Source: Amoebophrya sp. A120
Lineage: Eukaryota; Sar; Dinophyceae; Syndiniales; Amoebophryaceae
Assembly (NCBI GenBank): GCA_905178155.1
Contig: CAJINV010000004.1
Span: forward strand, 11,439,114 to 11,503,113
DNA: 64,000 nt
Reading direction: 5' to 3'
Shown piece by piece: positions 9,514 through 20,133 of the stretch (positions are counted from its first letter, which is position 1; each line of letters opens with the position of its first letter). The notes beneath the pieces are model-generated. The model saw only the letters and a list, made by a program, of their open reading frames with translations. It made no database searches and was not told the DNA's origin. A program made the translations under genes and the position numbers.

Positions 9514-12500
9514 TTACTTTTGATTCTTCGAATCCGCCCGACTAGTTCTGCCACTGCTCTCCGCCGGCCACTCACTCACCGACGCCGCCGTCGTTCCGGT
9601 TCTTTTCACGATGCTGGTCTGCCGCTTCTTCGGAATTGCCGTGGCCAAAACCCGCGACGCGGTCTTCACCCTCCTCTGCTTCGGTAACACTGGTGGCGGG
9701 CCTTGCCCCGGCACAACAAGTCCAGCTTTATTTCTGCTACCACTGGAAATAAACGTCGACGCACAAGCATGGTCCAGGTCGATTGTGATTTGCGACGACT
9801 GCGTCGAGAGTTGCTTCGAATGAGGAACAACCTCTTGCTCTTTAAAAGAAGACGACATGAGAACGCTGTCCTCCGCCCGCTGGAAAATTGCCTCCGTCGC
9901 GATCTCCACAGTTATCCAAGAAAAAAACATTGTAGGTGTAACTTTTTTGGTTTTGGAGGAACAGCATTACAAATTTGTCTGGCATGACAGCAAAAACCTG
10001 TCATGCGCAGATAGTATGTGAAAACGCCCTTTAATGGACCCTGCGATGCATGCCAAGCATGACAGACGCAATCATCTTGCATGTTGCGCATCACAAATTT
10101 ACACTAACAACGTGTTTTTCTTGGATAACAGTGGCCTGCAGGCTACTGGTAGTCGACGGCGGCGCGTCTTTCTGACCGTCGACCTTTTTGCTCGTCGACG
10201 AGGAGTATCAAATGCAAAAACGTCTGGGTCTAGAAACTTGTGATGCTGGGTGGCGTATCATGAGGAGGCCACAAGTGCTGGCTCAGCATGACAAGTTTCT
10301 GAGCCTCTAGGTGTTGCCTATTCGGCATGACAAACTGCGTTTCTGCATGACAGAAAAGTGGCGCTCTTGGGTAACGTGCATGACAGATTTGAGAGTCATG
10401 CCAGACAAGCATGACAAACATGCACTCTTCCAGACCCAGACATTTTTACGTTTGATAAGGAGGACCGGGTTGCCCAGGCGGGCTTCGCTTTCGGCGCGGA
10501 TGGAAATAATTCCTCTGTAGCAGTGGCTTCGACGTTCAATGTTTGTTCCTGAACTTCATTTGCTGCTGCACTTTCGACAGGAATGTCTTCCTCCGTCCGA
10601 TGCGTCCTCGCAGACTGTGCGTCTTCGAACGAGCCGAGGTTTGCTTCGGAGGCACTATGTGGTCCACCTCTCAACCACTTCTTCGAGATGTTCTTCGTCG
10701 CAGCAGCGCCGCTTTCCGCCCCGGTGCCGCCGTCTTGCATTAGCTCGGATTCGCTGCAGACCGCGGTAGCGACGGTGCCTTCCTCCACTTCGGATGGGTT
10801 ATTTTGGCTCGCGGAGATAGAAGACGCGCTGTGGGTCTGTTGTGGTTCTACATCTACTCCCGAAGCAGATGCAGCAGCGCCAGGTGTGTGCTCCTCTTTT
10901 GCCGCGTCCTGGGGCTGCTCGTCTGCAACAAGAAGATCTGGTGACCTCCCCAGAGGTTGTTCCGGTCGTGGCATTCGCATTTCTTCGTTTTTAACACTCG
11001 CGGAAAACACGATCGGAGCTGCTGGCTCTTCTACAGCACCATTTTTCCCGGAACAATCCTTTTGTTCTTCCACAGCGAGGACAGCAGGCCGAGACTCAAC
11101 ACACTCCGCAGTCTCCGGCGTTGACACAACTGCGGCACTTTCCTCGACTCCTTGCTCCGAAGCAGACGATGATGCGGAGTTTTTCGTTGCCACAGCAGGC
11201 CCAGTTCCCGCGATCATCGCCACGACGCTCTGCTTCGCCGCCTTCATTGCCTCTGCCAACTTCGTGTTCTGAAACTGCGGCCCCTCCGCCATTCTCCGCT
11301 CACACAAAATAGCTGCCGCGTGCGCCCGCAGCGAATCTACGCCCGCTTTCATTGAGAGGAAAAATCCCCCCTCCCCATATCAAAACGAAATTTCTGATGC
11401 TGGCTCTGTGTACACAAATCGGCTTTGTAAAGCAGGAAGGCACTGCGGCCAGATCCCCAGGCTAGGTAGGGGCGTATGGGTCTAGTTGTTCAGCATGGCA
11501 AACGGCTCCGCTTTAAGCCCAACAGCATGGCAAACCGCTTCCATAATGGGGCGGAAGCTTCTGCCCTTGTCTTCTTGCAAGACGCATGTGATTTGTGACC
11601 TCAAATCAGCAACACAAATTTTCGGAAACATAGCTTTTCAATATGGGGAGGGGGGATTTTTCATTTTGATAGCTTTCTTGAATTCCGACACCGTCCACGG
11701 AGCTGCTTCGTCCTCCGTCGTGCTGGAGTGAGGACCACCAGCCGTTTGTTGTTGTTCCCGCGCTATACCCGCCGGCAAGGTACAATTCACATGGGGTCTC
11801 GCCGTGGAGGAAGCGGACGACCGGGCGGAAACAAGTTCTCGTGTCGTCGACGGGCCTGGAGGTGGCTTCCGGGTGTAGTTTATCGCTGTTGAATTCAAGT
11901 GCTGCGCTTGGCTGTTCACGTCCGCAATCATGGACTCGATTAAAGACTCGTTGTAGAACAGATGTGCCTGTGGAGACACCACCTTCTCCGTGTAAAACAA
12001 ACTCTTCATGGCCTCGGTTTTCGCCGTGGCCGCCACCTTCTTCGGCGTGGTCTTGACTTTCAGCGGCTCCTTCGCACCTCCAGCAGGTCCTCCTTTCGCA
12101 GCAACGCCACCCGGAGACGGCTTCCTTGCTGCCTTCTCCGCCGACCCTGGGGGCTTCTTCGCCGCCGGCGCTGCTGCTTTACCGCTTGCGACCTTCTTTG
12201 CACCCGCTTTCTTCGCTGCGGCCTTCTTCTTCGGCGCGGCGGCAGTGGCTGCTTCGCCGCCGTTATCCGGGAGTTGGTAGGTCTGCTCGTCCTCTTCCTC
12301 AATTGCCGGGACCGCTGGTTCCTTGCTGGCGTCGCTGGGCTTGGTGGGAGACCTTTGATAGATTTCATTTTCACCCAAGTAACTCAAGAAATTCGCATCT
12401 TCAATGCGGTAGTACACAAGCTGAGAATGAATAGGAATGATCCGCAACACACAAAACGCATGAAATGGATCAATTCTATGACTTTATCCTGTACTCTGAA

Positions 12501-15500
12501 TCCTCCCCTGTCAGCTGGTCATCCACGTCGACCGCCGCTTGCGAGATTTCTCCCTTCGCGTAGTCCGCCTCGTCCGCCCCGGTGTCGATCGTGACCGCTT
12601 TTGTGGTGCCAGCGACAGCCTGATCGCCTGCGTTTTCCCCTTCCGGCTGTTTCAACCGGAACGAGCGCGTCGTCGGGTTCGCCGCCTTCTGCAACGCCTC
12701 CAAGTCCCTCAAGGTCGGCACTTTGCCCGCACCGAGAATACCCCCCTTCTCCACGTACGCGAATTATGGATGTGTCAGGATCGAAATTGACACAATCGAA
12801 ATAATTTGTCATGCATAAAATGGATTCCAGTTCGGCCCCAGTTTCTAAGTGGCGCATGCCAAATTCTGGTGGTGCCTAAATCCAGTTTGTAATGCTGCTT
12901 AGGCAAAGAAGACTGATTCTCTCATGCTGCTTTAGCAGCTCGAGCTCTAGTCCCAAACAGGCTTACAATCGGACTCACTTGCCTGCTCTGCAGCACACGT
13001 ATTTCGCGTCATGCATTTTATGCATCACAAATTTTTCGACTTTGTCGATTTCGATTCTGACACTTCCATACGAATTTGGGCTTCCGTAGCCCGTCCTCCG
13101 CGTACATGGCCGCGGCGGACGAGGTATGCTGTGCAAAAGTATCGCACTCGTAGTAATCGCAGTCATGCAATACAAATCTCCTTCTTAACCTAAATCCGCA
13201 TTACAAATTCCATTTTCCATGCTGAGGGAATTTGTCATGCATTTTCTACTAGTACGTTACTTTTGCAATGCATACGAGGGCGCCTGGGACCCGGTCTGCG
13301 GCACTAGGATCGCCAACGCGTTCACCTGTGCCGCCATCTGCTGCACTTGCTGCTGCACGGAGAAAAGCGCCTTCTGCCAATCCTCGGGCGGAGGGTTTTG
13401 CGATTGCTGTTGCTGTTCTTGTGGGGACTGGTACAGAACATGATCCCGCGGTTGGGCGGCTTGAGACTCGGGAGATTGGGTGGCGCGGGACTGTGGTTAT
13501 TCATATAATGGTACTAGGTGATTCAAGAAAATCACTTTGAAGAAGTTTGCGTGCCGCGTATCATGCAAACCAAACAACAATCTATCACACAAAACTAAAA
13601 CCCCATACCGGCGTCGAAAACGAGTTCCCGGATCCCGCCAGCCCCGCCGAAAACTTCGGCACCGGCATCACCGTTTCCGCCGCCGGCACCCACTGCTTGG
13701 CCGGTGGTGGCAGCCGGATGTCCGCTGGCAGATCCCTCGTTTTGTTCCCCGCAGAGTCTTTGCTGTCGTTTTTCAGTGTGCGAGGCGACTTCACCACTTC
13801 GAGCCCCTGGTCCCGAATCTGCTCCGCCAATTCGTTGATACGTCGCGGTGACCCCGCATCGGAAAGCTCCTGCATCATCAACGGGAGTTGTGGCGGATTC
13901 GTCATCAGCATGGGCGGCGGCATCAACCGCGGCGTGGAGGACAGCATTTGCAAATACTGCCTCTGCTGATCCAGGGAGCCCGGGCCAATTTTGAACTCGG
14001 ACAGCTGCACGGTTCCCGGTTGTTGCGGTGGAAGATTTGGGGCCGGAACTGCTGCACCGGGTTGTTTGTTCGGATGAAGCACAGGCTGGACGACTTGAAG
14101 ATGCCCCGCATTTTGCGCAGCAGCTGCCATCTGTGTCGGGGAGACCGGCTCCGGTAAGTCTGACAGTTTGACTTGCGGTTTATTCATTCCCCCTTGCACA
14201 AATTGTTTCGGCCCAGAAGGAGCCGGGGCGGAAATTGTTGTACGAGTGACCCCTGCGGCCGGCCCGGCCTGAAGACCTCCGCTCTCTGTGATTTCCATTC
14301 CCATCGGCGGTTCCACCACGGTGAAATACCTGCTTTTCCTGGACGATACGCTCATCATGGTCCTGTTGCTGCTCGCCATTTCCGCAGAAGAACTCGAACT
14401 GCGCCCCTGGTTCGGGACGACGACCCCTTGTGCTTGCTCCCCTAGAACTTCAGCTTTATTTCTGCTTCCGGAAGCTCTCGGCGACGACCGCGTCCGTCTT
14501 TTCTCGTCTTTGGCCGCTTTCGCCAGAGCCGCCTCCTCCGCGTTGGAAAACAAAAACTTCTCCGCGCCACCGGGCACCCCGTCCATGCGAAATTTGCCGT
14601 TCACAATCCGGATCTTCTTCACTTCGTACTCGTCTCCCTCATACGTGGTGGAAGAGATAACTTCCGTGTTGGAAACCGACTCGTATGGAGCGACGTCATC
14701 AATGAAATTGTTCAGACTCTTCGTCGCCATCATAGAATGCGCGGGAACGGGGTTCGGAAGGCTGAGCCGGTTCACGGAAATCCGGGAAACGCGCAGAGGA
14801 CTGCCACGGATGGGGCTTAACCTGATAGGTTTTTGAAAAATCCAGGAAGCACATTTTGGAAAAATCGGACAGAACATTCCTTTTTGCACGCCAGAAACAA
14901 CGATCCCAGCACTTTGATTTGGGTAAAAGTAAAATTACCTAGGTGTCCCAATCTCCTGCATCGCCAGCACCGTTGGCGCCTCCAGTTTCCTCTGCGTTTG
15001 CTGCAACCCGGGCGCCACAGTGGAAACCCTCGTCGGCGGGTTGAAGCTCTTGCTCATGCTGTCGCTGGGGTTCATCGCCCCGGCCTGACCAACCGGCGAG
15101 TACGACTGCGGTCTCGGCAAGCCCAAGTCTTCCTGCGGCACAGACTGGATGTTCCCGGCGATCTGTCTCGGGACCGCGACGAAGGACAAGTCCGCTTTTA
15201 CCTTGTTCGCACTGGTTTTCCTCAGCGACTCCACTTTCTGCTCCATGCGGTCCTGCAACTCCTCCTTCCCGGCGAGTTTCACGTTTTCTTGCGTCAAAAG
15301 GTTAAACGGCAGCTTCACTTTCGGCCTCTTCTGCTGCTCCCGCACCTGCTCCTCGTAGTACAGCTGCGCTTCCGACTTCCGCTCCCGGGGCGTGAAGGAT
15401 CCGAGGCCGCTGCGCTGGAACTTCAGGTCGAACTGTTGCCGGTGTTCCGCGAAGCTCGCCAGCTTCGAGGGTCTCTGCTCCAAGAGAAACGAGGGTACGT

Positions 15501-16442
15501 CCGCTTTCAGCTTTATCACTTGCCGGGGCGTGGGGTTCTGTTGTATAACCTTCTCAGGTATTACAATCCCAAACGTTACAGCACAATATGGAAATCTGTA
15601 ATGCAAGAAGTGCATTATCAGGCCAGCTCTCATAGGATTGCGCACGACAAGTTCCGGAGTCCGAAACCGCACTACAATCTGGCGAAATTTGTATTGCAGA
15701 AAGTGGAACTCTCTGCGAGTCCGTCAAGCTCATTATGCAATACAAAATCCAGACCCTATTGTAACGTTTGAGATTGTAACTTTTGAGCAGGTCATATGTT
15801 GCAGCTCCTCCTTCTGGATTTCCTTCCGCTCCACCGGGTTGCGCAGCTTTCCGCGGACTACTCGGGGCTCGTCATTGTCGTTATAGAACAACCCGATCGG
15901 GCCGGCGTTGGAGATGACCAACGGGGCTGCTGGGGGCAGGGAACGAAACGCTTTGTTCGTGTCAAACGTTCTTGGGACATTAAAATCGAACTGCGGAACT
16001 TTTGCGAAGGTGAAACTAGGCTGCCGCGCAGCTGGTTGGATGTTGACGAATCTGGTTTGATGTTCTTGTTGGCGCTGCTGGTGTTCCAAGGTGATTTTTC
16101 GTTCTTCTTCCTCCAGAAGCTTTTTCGTGACCAAATCCCGGGCAATTTGGTGGTGATCCGCGGCGGCAGACCGCTTTTTCCCTGATTCCGTCACGAAAAC
16201 GGTCTTGCTGGCCTCGGGGGTATCTGAGTAATATACGAGGTTTTCATTTTTCCCGTTTTAGGCTGCACAGCTCGTCAACTTTTATTCACAAACAAACAAA
16301 TGAAAAATTTCCTTATACGTCCGATCAAGGCATCCTCTTTGGCCGGAGGCGATCTCTGTTGCTTTTTCGCTACTTGCCGCCGACTCCGCGGTGTGTCCCG
16401 CACTGGCGTTGACTTTGCTTTAGGACGGTGACCTGACCTCAT
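9514..16442 (-). CDS. Unrecognised large low-complexity protein, 1,652 aa, 11 exons
   Basis: I do not recognise a family. Exons: 16319-16442, 15781-16223, 14939-15552, 13609-14821, 13275-13490, 13071-13119, 12495-12759, 11672-12352, 10458-11344, 10128-10200 and 9514-9907. They sum to 4,959 nt, divisible by three, with every junction in phase. Start ATG at 16442. Residues about 50-390 hold charged, probably coiled-coil segments (LLEEEERKITLEHQQRQQEH). Then come Ser/Pro/Gln-rich stretches, a QQQVQQMAAQV helix, a Lys/Ala/Pro-rich histone-H1-like block (KKKAAAKKAGAKKV) and Ser/Glu-rich tails. The motif SGSRNKA followed by VVVPxQG occurs twice. Five introns are TIR elements, four are plain GT-AG, and one (15553-15780) has both TIRs and GT-AG ends. 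A nuclear or cytoskeletal scaffold is a guess. Confidence 0.8.
9913..10127. mobile_element. Introner element, family D (copy 2)
   Basis: Ends TATCCAAGAAAAAAAC and GTTTTTCTTGGATA. Direct repeat ACAGT at 9908-9912 and 10128-10132. Excision joins SSLQATV to EIATEAIF in frame. The inner arms are more diverged than in the other D copies. Confidence 0.88.
10206..10457. mobile_element. Introner element, family A (copy 8)
   Basis: Ends TATCAAATGCAAAAACG and TTTTTACGTTTGATA; the left arm has decayed to CGTCTGGGTCTAGAA. Direct repeat AGGAG at 10201-10205 and 10458-10462. Excision joins WATRSS to STSKKV. The plus strand matches the reverse complement of the copy at 54046-54298, in a different gene 44 kb away. 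Confidence 0.9.
11351..11671. mobile_element. Introner element, family E (copy 1)
   Basis: Arms GGAAAAATCCCCCCTCCCC and GGGGAGGGGGGATTTTTC near ATTGAGA and TTTGATA ends. Direct repeat GCTTTC at 11345-11350 and 11672-11677. Excision joins SEFKKA to GVDSLRAH. The body (AGATCCCCAGGCTAGGTAGG) is the reverse complement of the copy at 54655-54977. Confidence 0.9.
12765..13070. mobile_element. Introner element, family F (copy 2)
   Basis: Ends TATGGATGTGTCAGG and TGACACTTCCATA. Direct repeat CGAAT at 12760-12764 and 13071-13075. Excision joins GLRKPKF to AYVEKGG. Same length (306) and orientation as 2252-2557, with scattered substitutions only. Confidence 0.9.
13125..13274. mobile_element. Introner element, family G (copy 1)
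   Basis: A compact copy. Ends TATGCTGTGCAAAAGTATCG and CGTTACTTTTGCAATGCATA, with inner arms ACTCGTAGTA and TACTAGTACG. Direct repeat CGAGG at 13120-13124 and 13275-13279. Excision joins TGSQAPS to SAAAMYAE; the exon beyond it is only 49 nt. Confidence 0.88.
15553..15780 (-). mobile_element. TIR-bearing intron with GT-AG ends, family H
   Basis: The ends carry inverted arms GTTACAATCTCAAACGTTAC (5' on the coding strand) and GTAACGTTTGGGATTGTAAT (3'), so it looks like the other elements. Here, though, splicing at the outer repeat (ACCTG on both sides) would give a stop. The canonical choice AAAA|GTTACA to CCTGAG|AAG keeps frame (MTCSK-KVIQQN) and the whole-gene sum. Confidence 0.75.
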
Positions 16443-16754
16443 TCTATATGTTGTAATCTGTAATTTTACTAATCTATTTTACTACAAAGTACTATTGTGC
16501 CCTACACAATTTGCTTCTGAGAGCCCGCACCGCCGACACAAAAAAAAAGAACCAACCGCCTGGAAAACCGAATTCAATAATCAAAAAACTTCATTTGCGA
16601 AGGGCGACAGTAACGATTTCCGCACGAGCTTCGTTGCAGTACACCCAAAGAGAAGTCACAGCAGCAGAGACGAAGGAATACACAGCCACAACGAATTTTC
16701 AATTTCAAGAGGTTTCACATTCATCAACATTGGAAACGATTTTTTTTTTCACGA
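16443..16754. other. Intergenic, no gene seen
   Basis: About 310 bases between the start of the 1,652-aa gene and the stop of the next one. AT-rich with an A-run near 16541-16549 and a T-run near 16740. Nothing recognisable. Confidence 0.6.
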
Positions 16755-19753
16755 TCACAACGTGGTGCAACGACAATTAATCATACTTGATTTCACGAAC
16801 AGTGCACCCTGAGCTTGACGTAGATGTCGAGTTTCATTGCATGAAAATTGACCACGAAATAGAACAGCATAGTAGGACAAGCGAAAACCCCGTGCATCAA
16901 AATGCGAAAACGACAAGAGCTCCTGCTGTCTTCCATCGATAGATTCTGTAGCGCTTTTATACTCTTCGTCGTCAGAGAGGCTGATATCGTCGAAATTGTC
17001 ATTGTCATTAGATGTCAAGCTTTTATTGTTTGCCAAGTCTGTCGCATTCATATTGGGCACAACTCCGCTTCCAGTTGTAGACAGTTGTCCCGCCGTAAGA
17101 TTACAACTTCGAGCATTGCCCAACGACAGCGACTCCCTTTGCGACAACAAAAAGTCGTCCGCTTCATTCAAGTTTGCGTTCATAAGTGTCAGCAAATCCG
17201 CCTCGGAGCTACCTTTGTTCACGGGCGAACTACCCGCACCTCCCGTCGGACTCCCAGTCGTCCCTGTCCCGATCGTGGCACTGCTAACCGTGTTGAGAAT
17301 TTCCCCGGTTGACGTGGTCACCGTTGTAACGAGATCCCCGGCTGCGGTGGTGACAAGGCCCAACCCGGAGCCGGCTAATTCCAACCCTGCACTTGTCGCA
17401 GACCCGGCGAACTCCAGCCCCGCGGTTGTCGCGGTTGCGGTGGTGGAAGTCAGAGTTTCCGCGGCCGTGGCGGTCGCGGACACCACGGTCGAACCGGTAG
17501 TGTAGAGGCCCTCGGCGGTCGTGCTCATGAGCTGATACGGTGCGTCCAGGACCGTGTCGAGAAGGGTGGACTCGTCTTCAGTTGCGGATGGAGTTGAGCC
17601 GTCTGGGGCACTTGCATTTTCGCTTGCGGAATTTGAATTTGCTTTTGGCGGTAAACAATCTTCGGCATTATTTTCCTCTTTTTGGAGGGAACCAGAAAAG
17701 GCAGCTACGTCTTTGCTCGATTTCTTGATGATCTCCGGGCCAGAGGTGGGACTAGATTTGTCGCGTTGTTCTTTCTTATTGCCACTAGTACTACTACCCT
17801 TGCTGCTGGGACTACTCGGTCGGGAGGGTGACTGCCTCACCGGTCTTTGCCACTCGGCCTCAACCGCTGGGTCGCAACTACTGGAGGCCGCTTCCTCCTT
17901 TGCAATTTTGTCCTCCCCGCGGCCCTCCAAAGGACTTGGCTCGGCAGAAGTTGCGCAACTCCCAGACGAGCCTGTAGTCACATAGGAAAGAAGTCCGGAA
18001 AACAGGCCTGCGCTGGATAGAGTATCTGGCTCTTGCTCCCCTCTATCACTCGTGTTCATCTGCTCTGCTGCGATACTGCCTGCGGAAGTATCGGCGCCGT
18101 CCGTCCTGCCACTCGCGGATGTTGCGGTATCCAGTTTCGGAATCTCCTTTAGCTCCACGTCTGGCGCTGCAGATCCACCACCCCAGAGACTGCTGATCCA
18201 AGACGTGCCGGTTTGTTCGCTTGCCTTCGGTGGAGAATGATTCCTGTCGACGTCAGACTTCAGATAGCTGAACGTATCCGCAGCCTCTGCAGCATAATCG
18301 TCTTTGCTCGTGTTATTCCTCATGCGGTGTGGAGTTCCTGCTACTTTTTGCGGCGAACAATTCTTTTCCCCTTCAGACTTTGTTCTTTTGCTCAGGCTCT
18401 CTGACGCAGAGGACTTGTCCTGCGCTTCCTTGATCTCCGTACTGAGCACTATCTCGATGTCCTGGTAGTCGGGTTGAAGAACGTCGTCATCAGGAGCTCC
18501 TTCTACCCCTGCTGCTCCACCTTCCTGATTGCTTTGACCTCCCCGCCGACTCAAAAACAGATCCCCCACCACTGCCACGCCCTTCGCGCCCGAACGGATC
18601 ACGGGCTCGACCGGGACTTTTTCTAGCAAAGAGCCCCCGATCGACAGTCCGTAGTCCACGGAGGAGCGGGACACTTGGAACAGGCTCCGGCCAAGCACCC
18701 CGAACCAGTACTTGGCGGGCATGGTTTCGGGGACAGCAAGGTCCAGGGCGACCGCCCCGACAGAGTAGCCGGTGTCGGCGGCGGTGAGGAGGCCGACGCG
18801 TGCGGTGGTGGAAACCGTGGAGAGAACGAGAGACGAAACGAAACCTGAATTTGGGTTGAAGAATGTTGAAAAAGAAAACTGTCATTGCAAGCGTAATACT
18901 GGTGAAGGTCAACTTGAGTCCTTAGATACTTATGCGTGTAAACGACGTCGGGAGCAGAGCATGATTTCATCTCTAACGCAAGCACTCCATACTTACCCGT
19001 CGTGCTCGCTACTGTATCGAGAACCGCCACGTGGCTTTCCAGCATCTGCGACAGGGGCCTGACCCGGATGTCATCCTGCGAAGACGCGGAGCTTGACGTT
19101 CTGCCATTCTGGTTCTGCAGAATCTCCCGGATTTCTGACAGCACTCGTTTCCGCTTCCTCTGGTACTGCGAATCCAGCTGCTGCAGCCGTTTCGCCCTTC
19201 TTTCCTCTCTTTTCCTCTCCTGACAAGCTGTCTCGTCTTCGGCGCTCGCTGCAGGGATGTCTGCGTTATTTCTGCCGTTCGGATTTCCTTCCTTATCTGG
19301 CGAGGGCGGTAACACAATCGCCATCCCATCATCTTCCTCGTCGAGACTCGCTAGTGCCTGCGCTTTTGGCGCCACGGCGGGCGAGTTTACTTGTTCCAAA
19401 GACCGCGTTGTTGAAAAATCTTCCTGCGAGGAAAATTCTGCTTCGTCGTCGAAATCATCGCCTAAACCATCAGATACAAAAATTTTCTGCTTCCTCTGCG
19501 CATGGACCGCCCGGTCGATCTCCGTGATGCGGTTCCACAGCGCCAGCGTCTTCTGCTGCTTTCCGTGGCGCTTCAGCAAGTCGCAAAGCCGGGAGAGGAC
19601 GATTGACATCTCGTCCGAGACATCGCCAAACTCCTGTTCCACATTCGCGATTTGTTGGACATACGCCTGGAGCTGCAACGCATACAGCTCTGCAGCCTCT
19701 TCCACGTCTTCAGGCAGGGCGCTCGAGGAAGCTGCTGCCATCTTGTTTTCCAT
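16755..19753 (-). CDS. Unrecognised protein, 948 aa, two exons
   Basis: No family recognised. Exons 18997-19753 and 16755-18844 sum to 2,847 nt (949 codons). The intron 18845-18996 is canonical (GTAAGT to AAATTCAG) and in phase. The N-terminal 70 residues look helical (AELYALQLQAYVQQIANVEQ, then a KRHGKQQKTLALWNR segment), followed by acidic and basic low complexity. Around residues 255-350 is a conserved-looking block (VSTTARVGLLTAADTGYS ... AKYWFGVLGRSLFQVSRSSV). The C-terminal half is Ser/Thr/Ala-rich, with imperfect repeats of the type TTAGLEFAGSATSAGLELAG near residues 670-720. No signal peptide, no TIR elements. The first ATG at 19753 and the internal ATG four codons later are both possible starts. 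Confidence 0.7.
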
Positions 19754-20133
19754 ATAATCTACGTTAAAATTTTCATAGTATACGCACCTTCCCCGCCTGT
19801 TGCTACATCAAAGCTTGTTGAGCTTTGTAGGTACTCGCTCCCAGGATGAAACACAGTCAGCTGTGGTCTTGCTCTTGCAGCATAACCGGTACGACCAAGA
19901 AGCAAACCAACTCCACGAACACGCTTTCAGTTGCGGCGAGACACCAGTGTGAGTCCATACGTGTGTGTCAGAAAGTGAAAGCATACTCGTCACTAGATGA
20001 AGGAATTCGCTTGATAAGAAGCATCTTTTTGCCGCTACAAAGGAGCCACACGACATAAGATATGTTGCAAAAGCATTTCGACAGAAGCTGTGAGACAGCA
20101 GCGTTGGAACGAGAGATAGGACAGTCACGACCT
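19754..20133. other. Intergenic, no gene seen
   Basis: Promoter side of the 948-aa gene and 3' flank of the peptidase gene. Short ORFs only. Confidence 0.6.

Noticed and set aside
15553-15780. Excision of the family H intron between the ACCTG repeats.
   Set aside because: It creates an immediate stop (ATG ACC TGA); the GT-AG junction keeps the frame.
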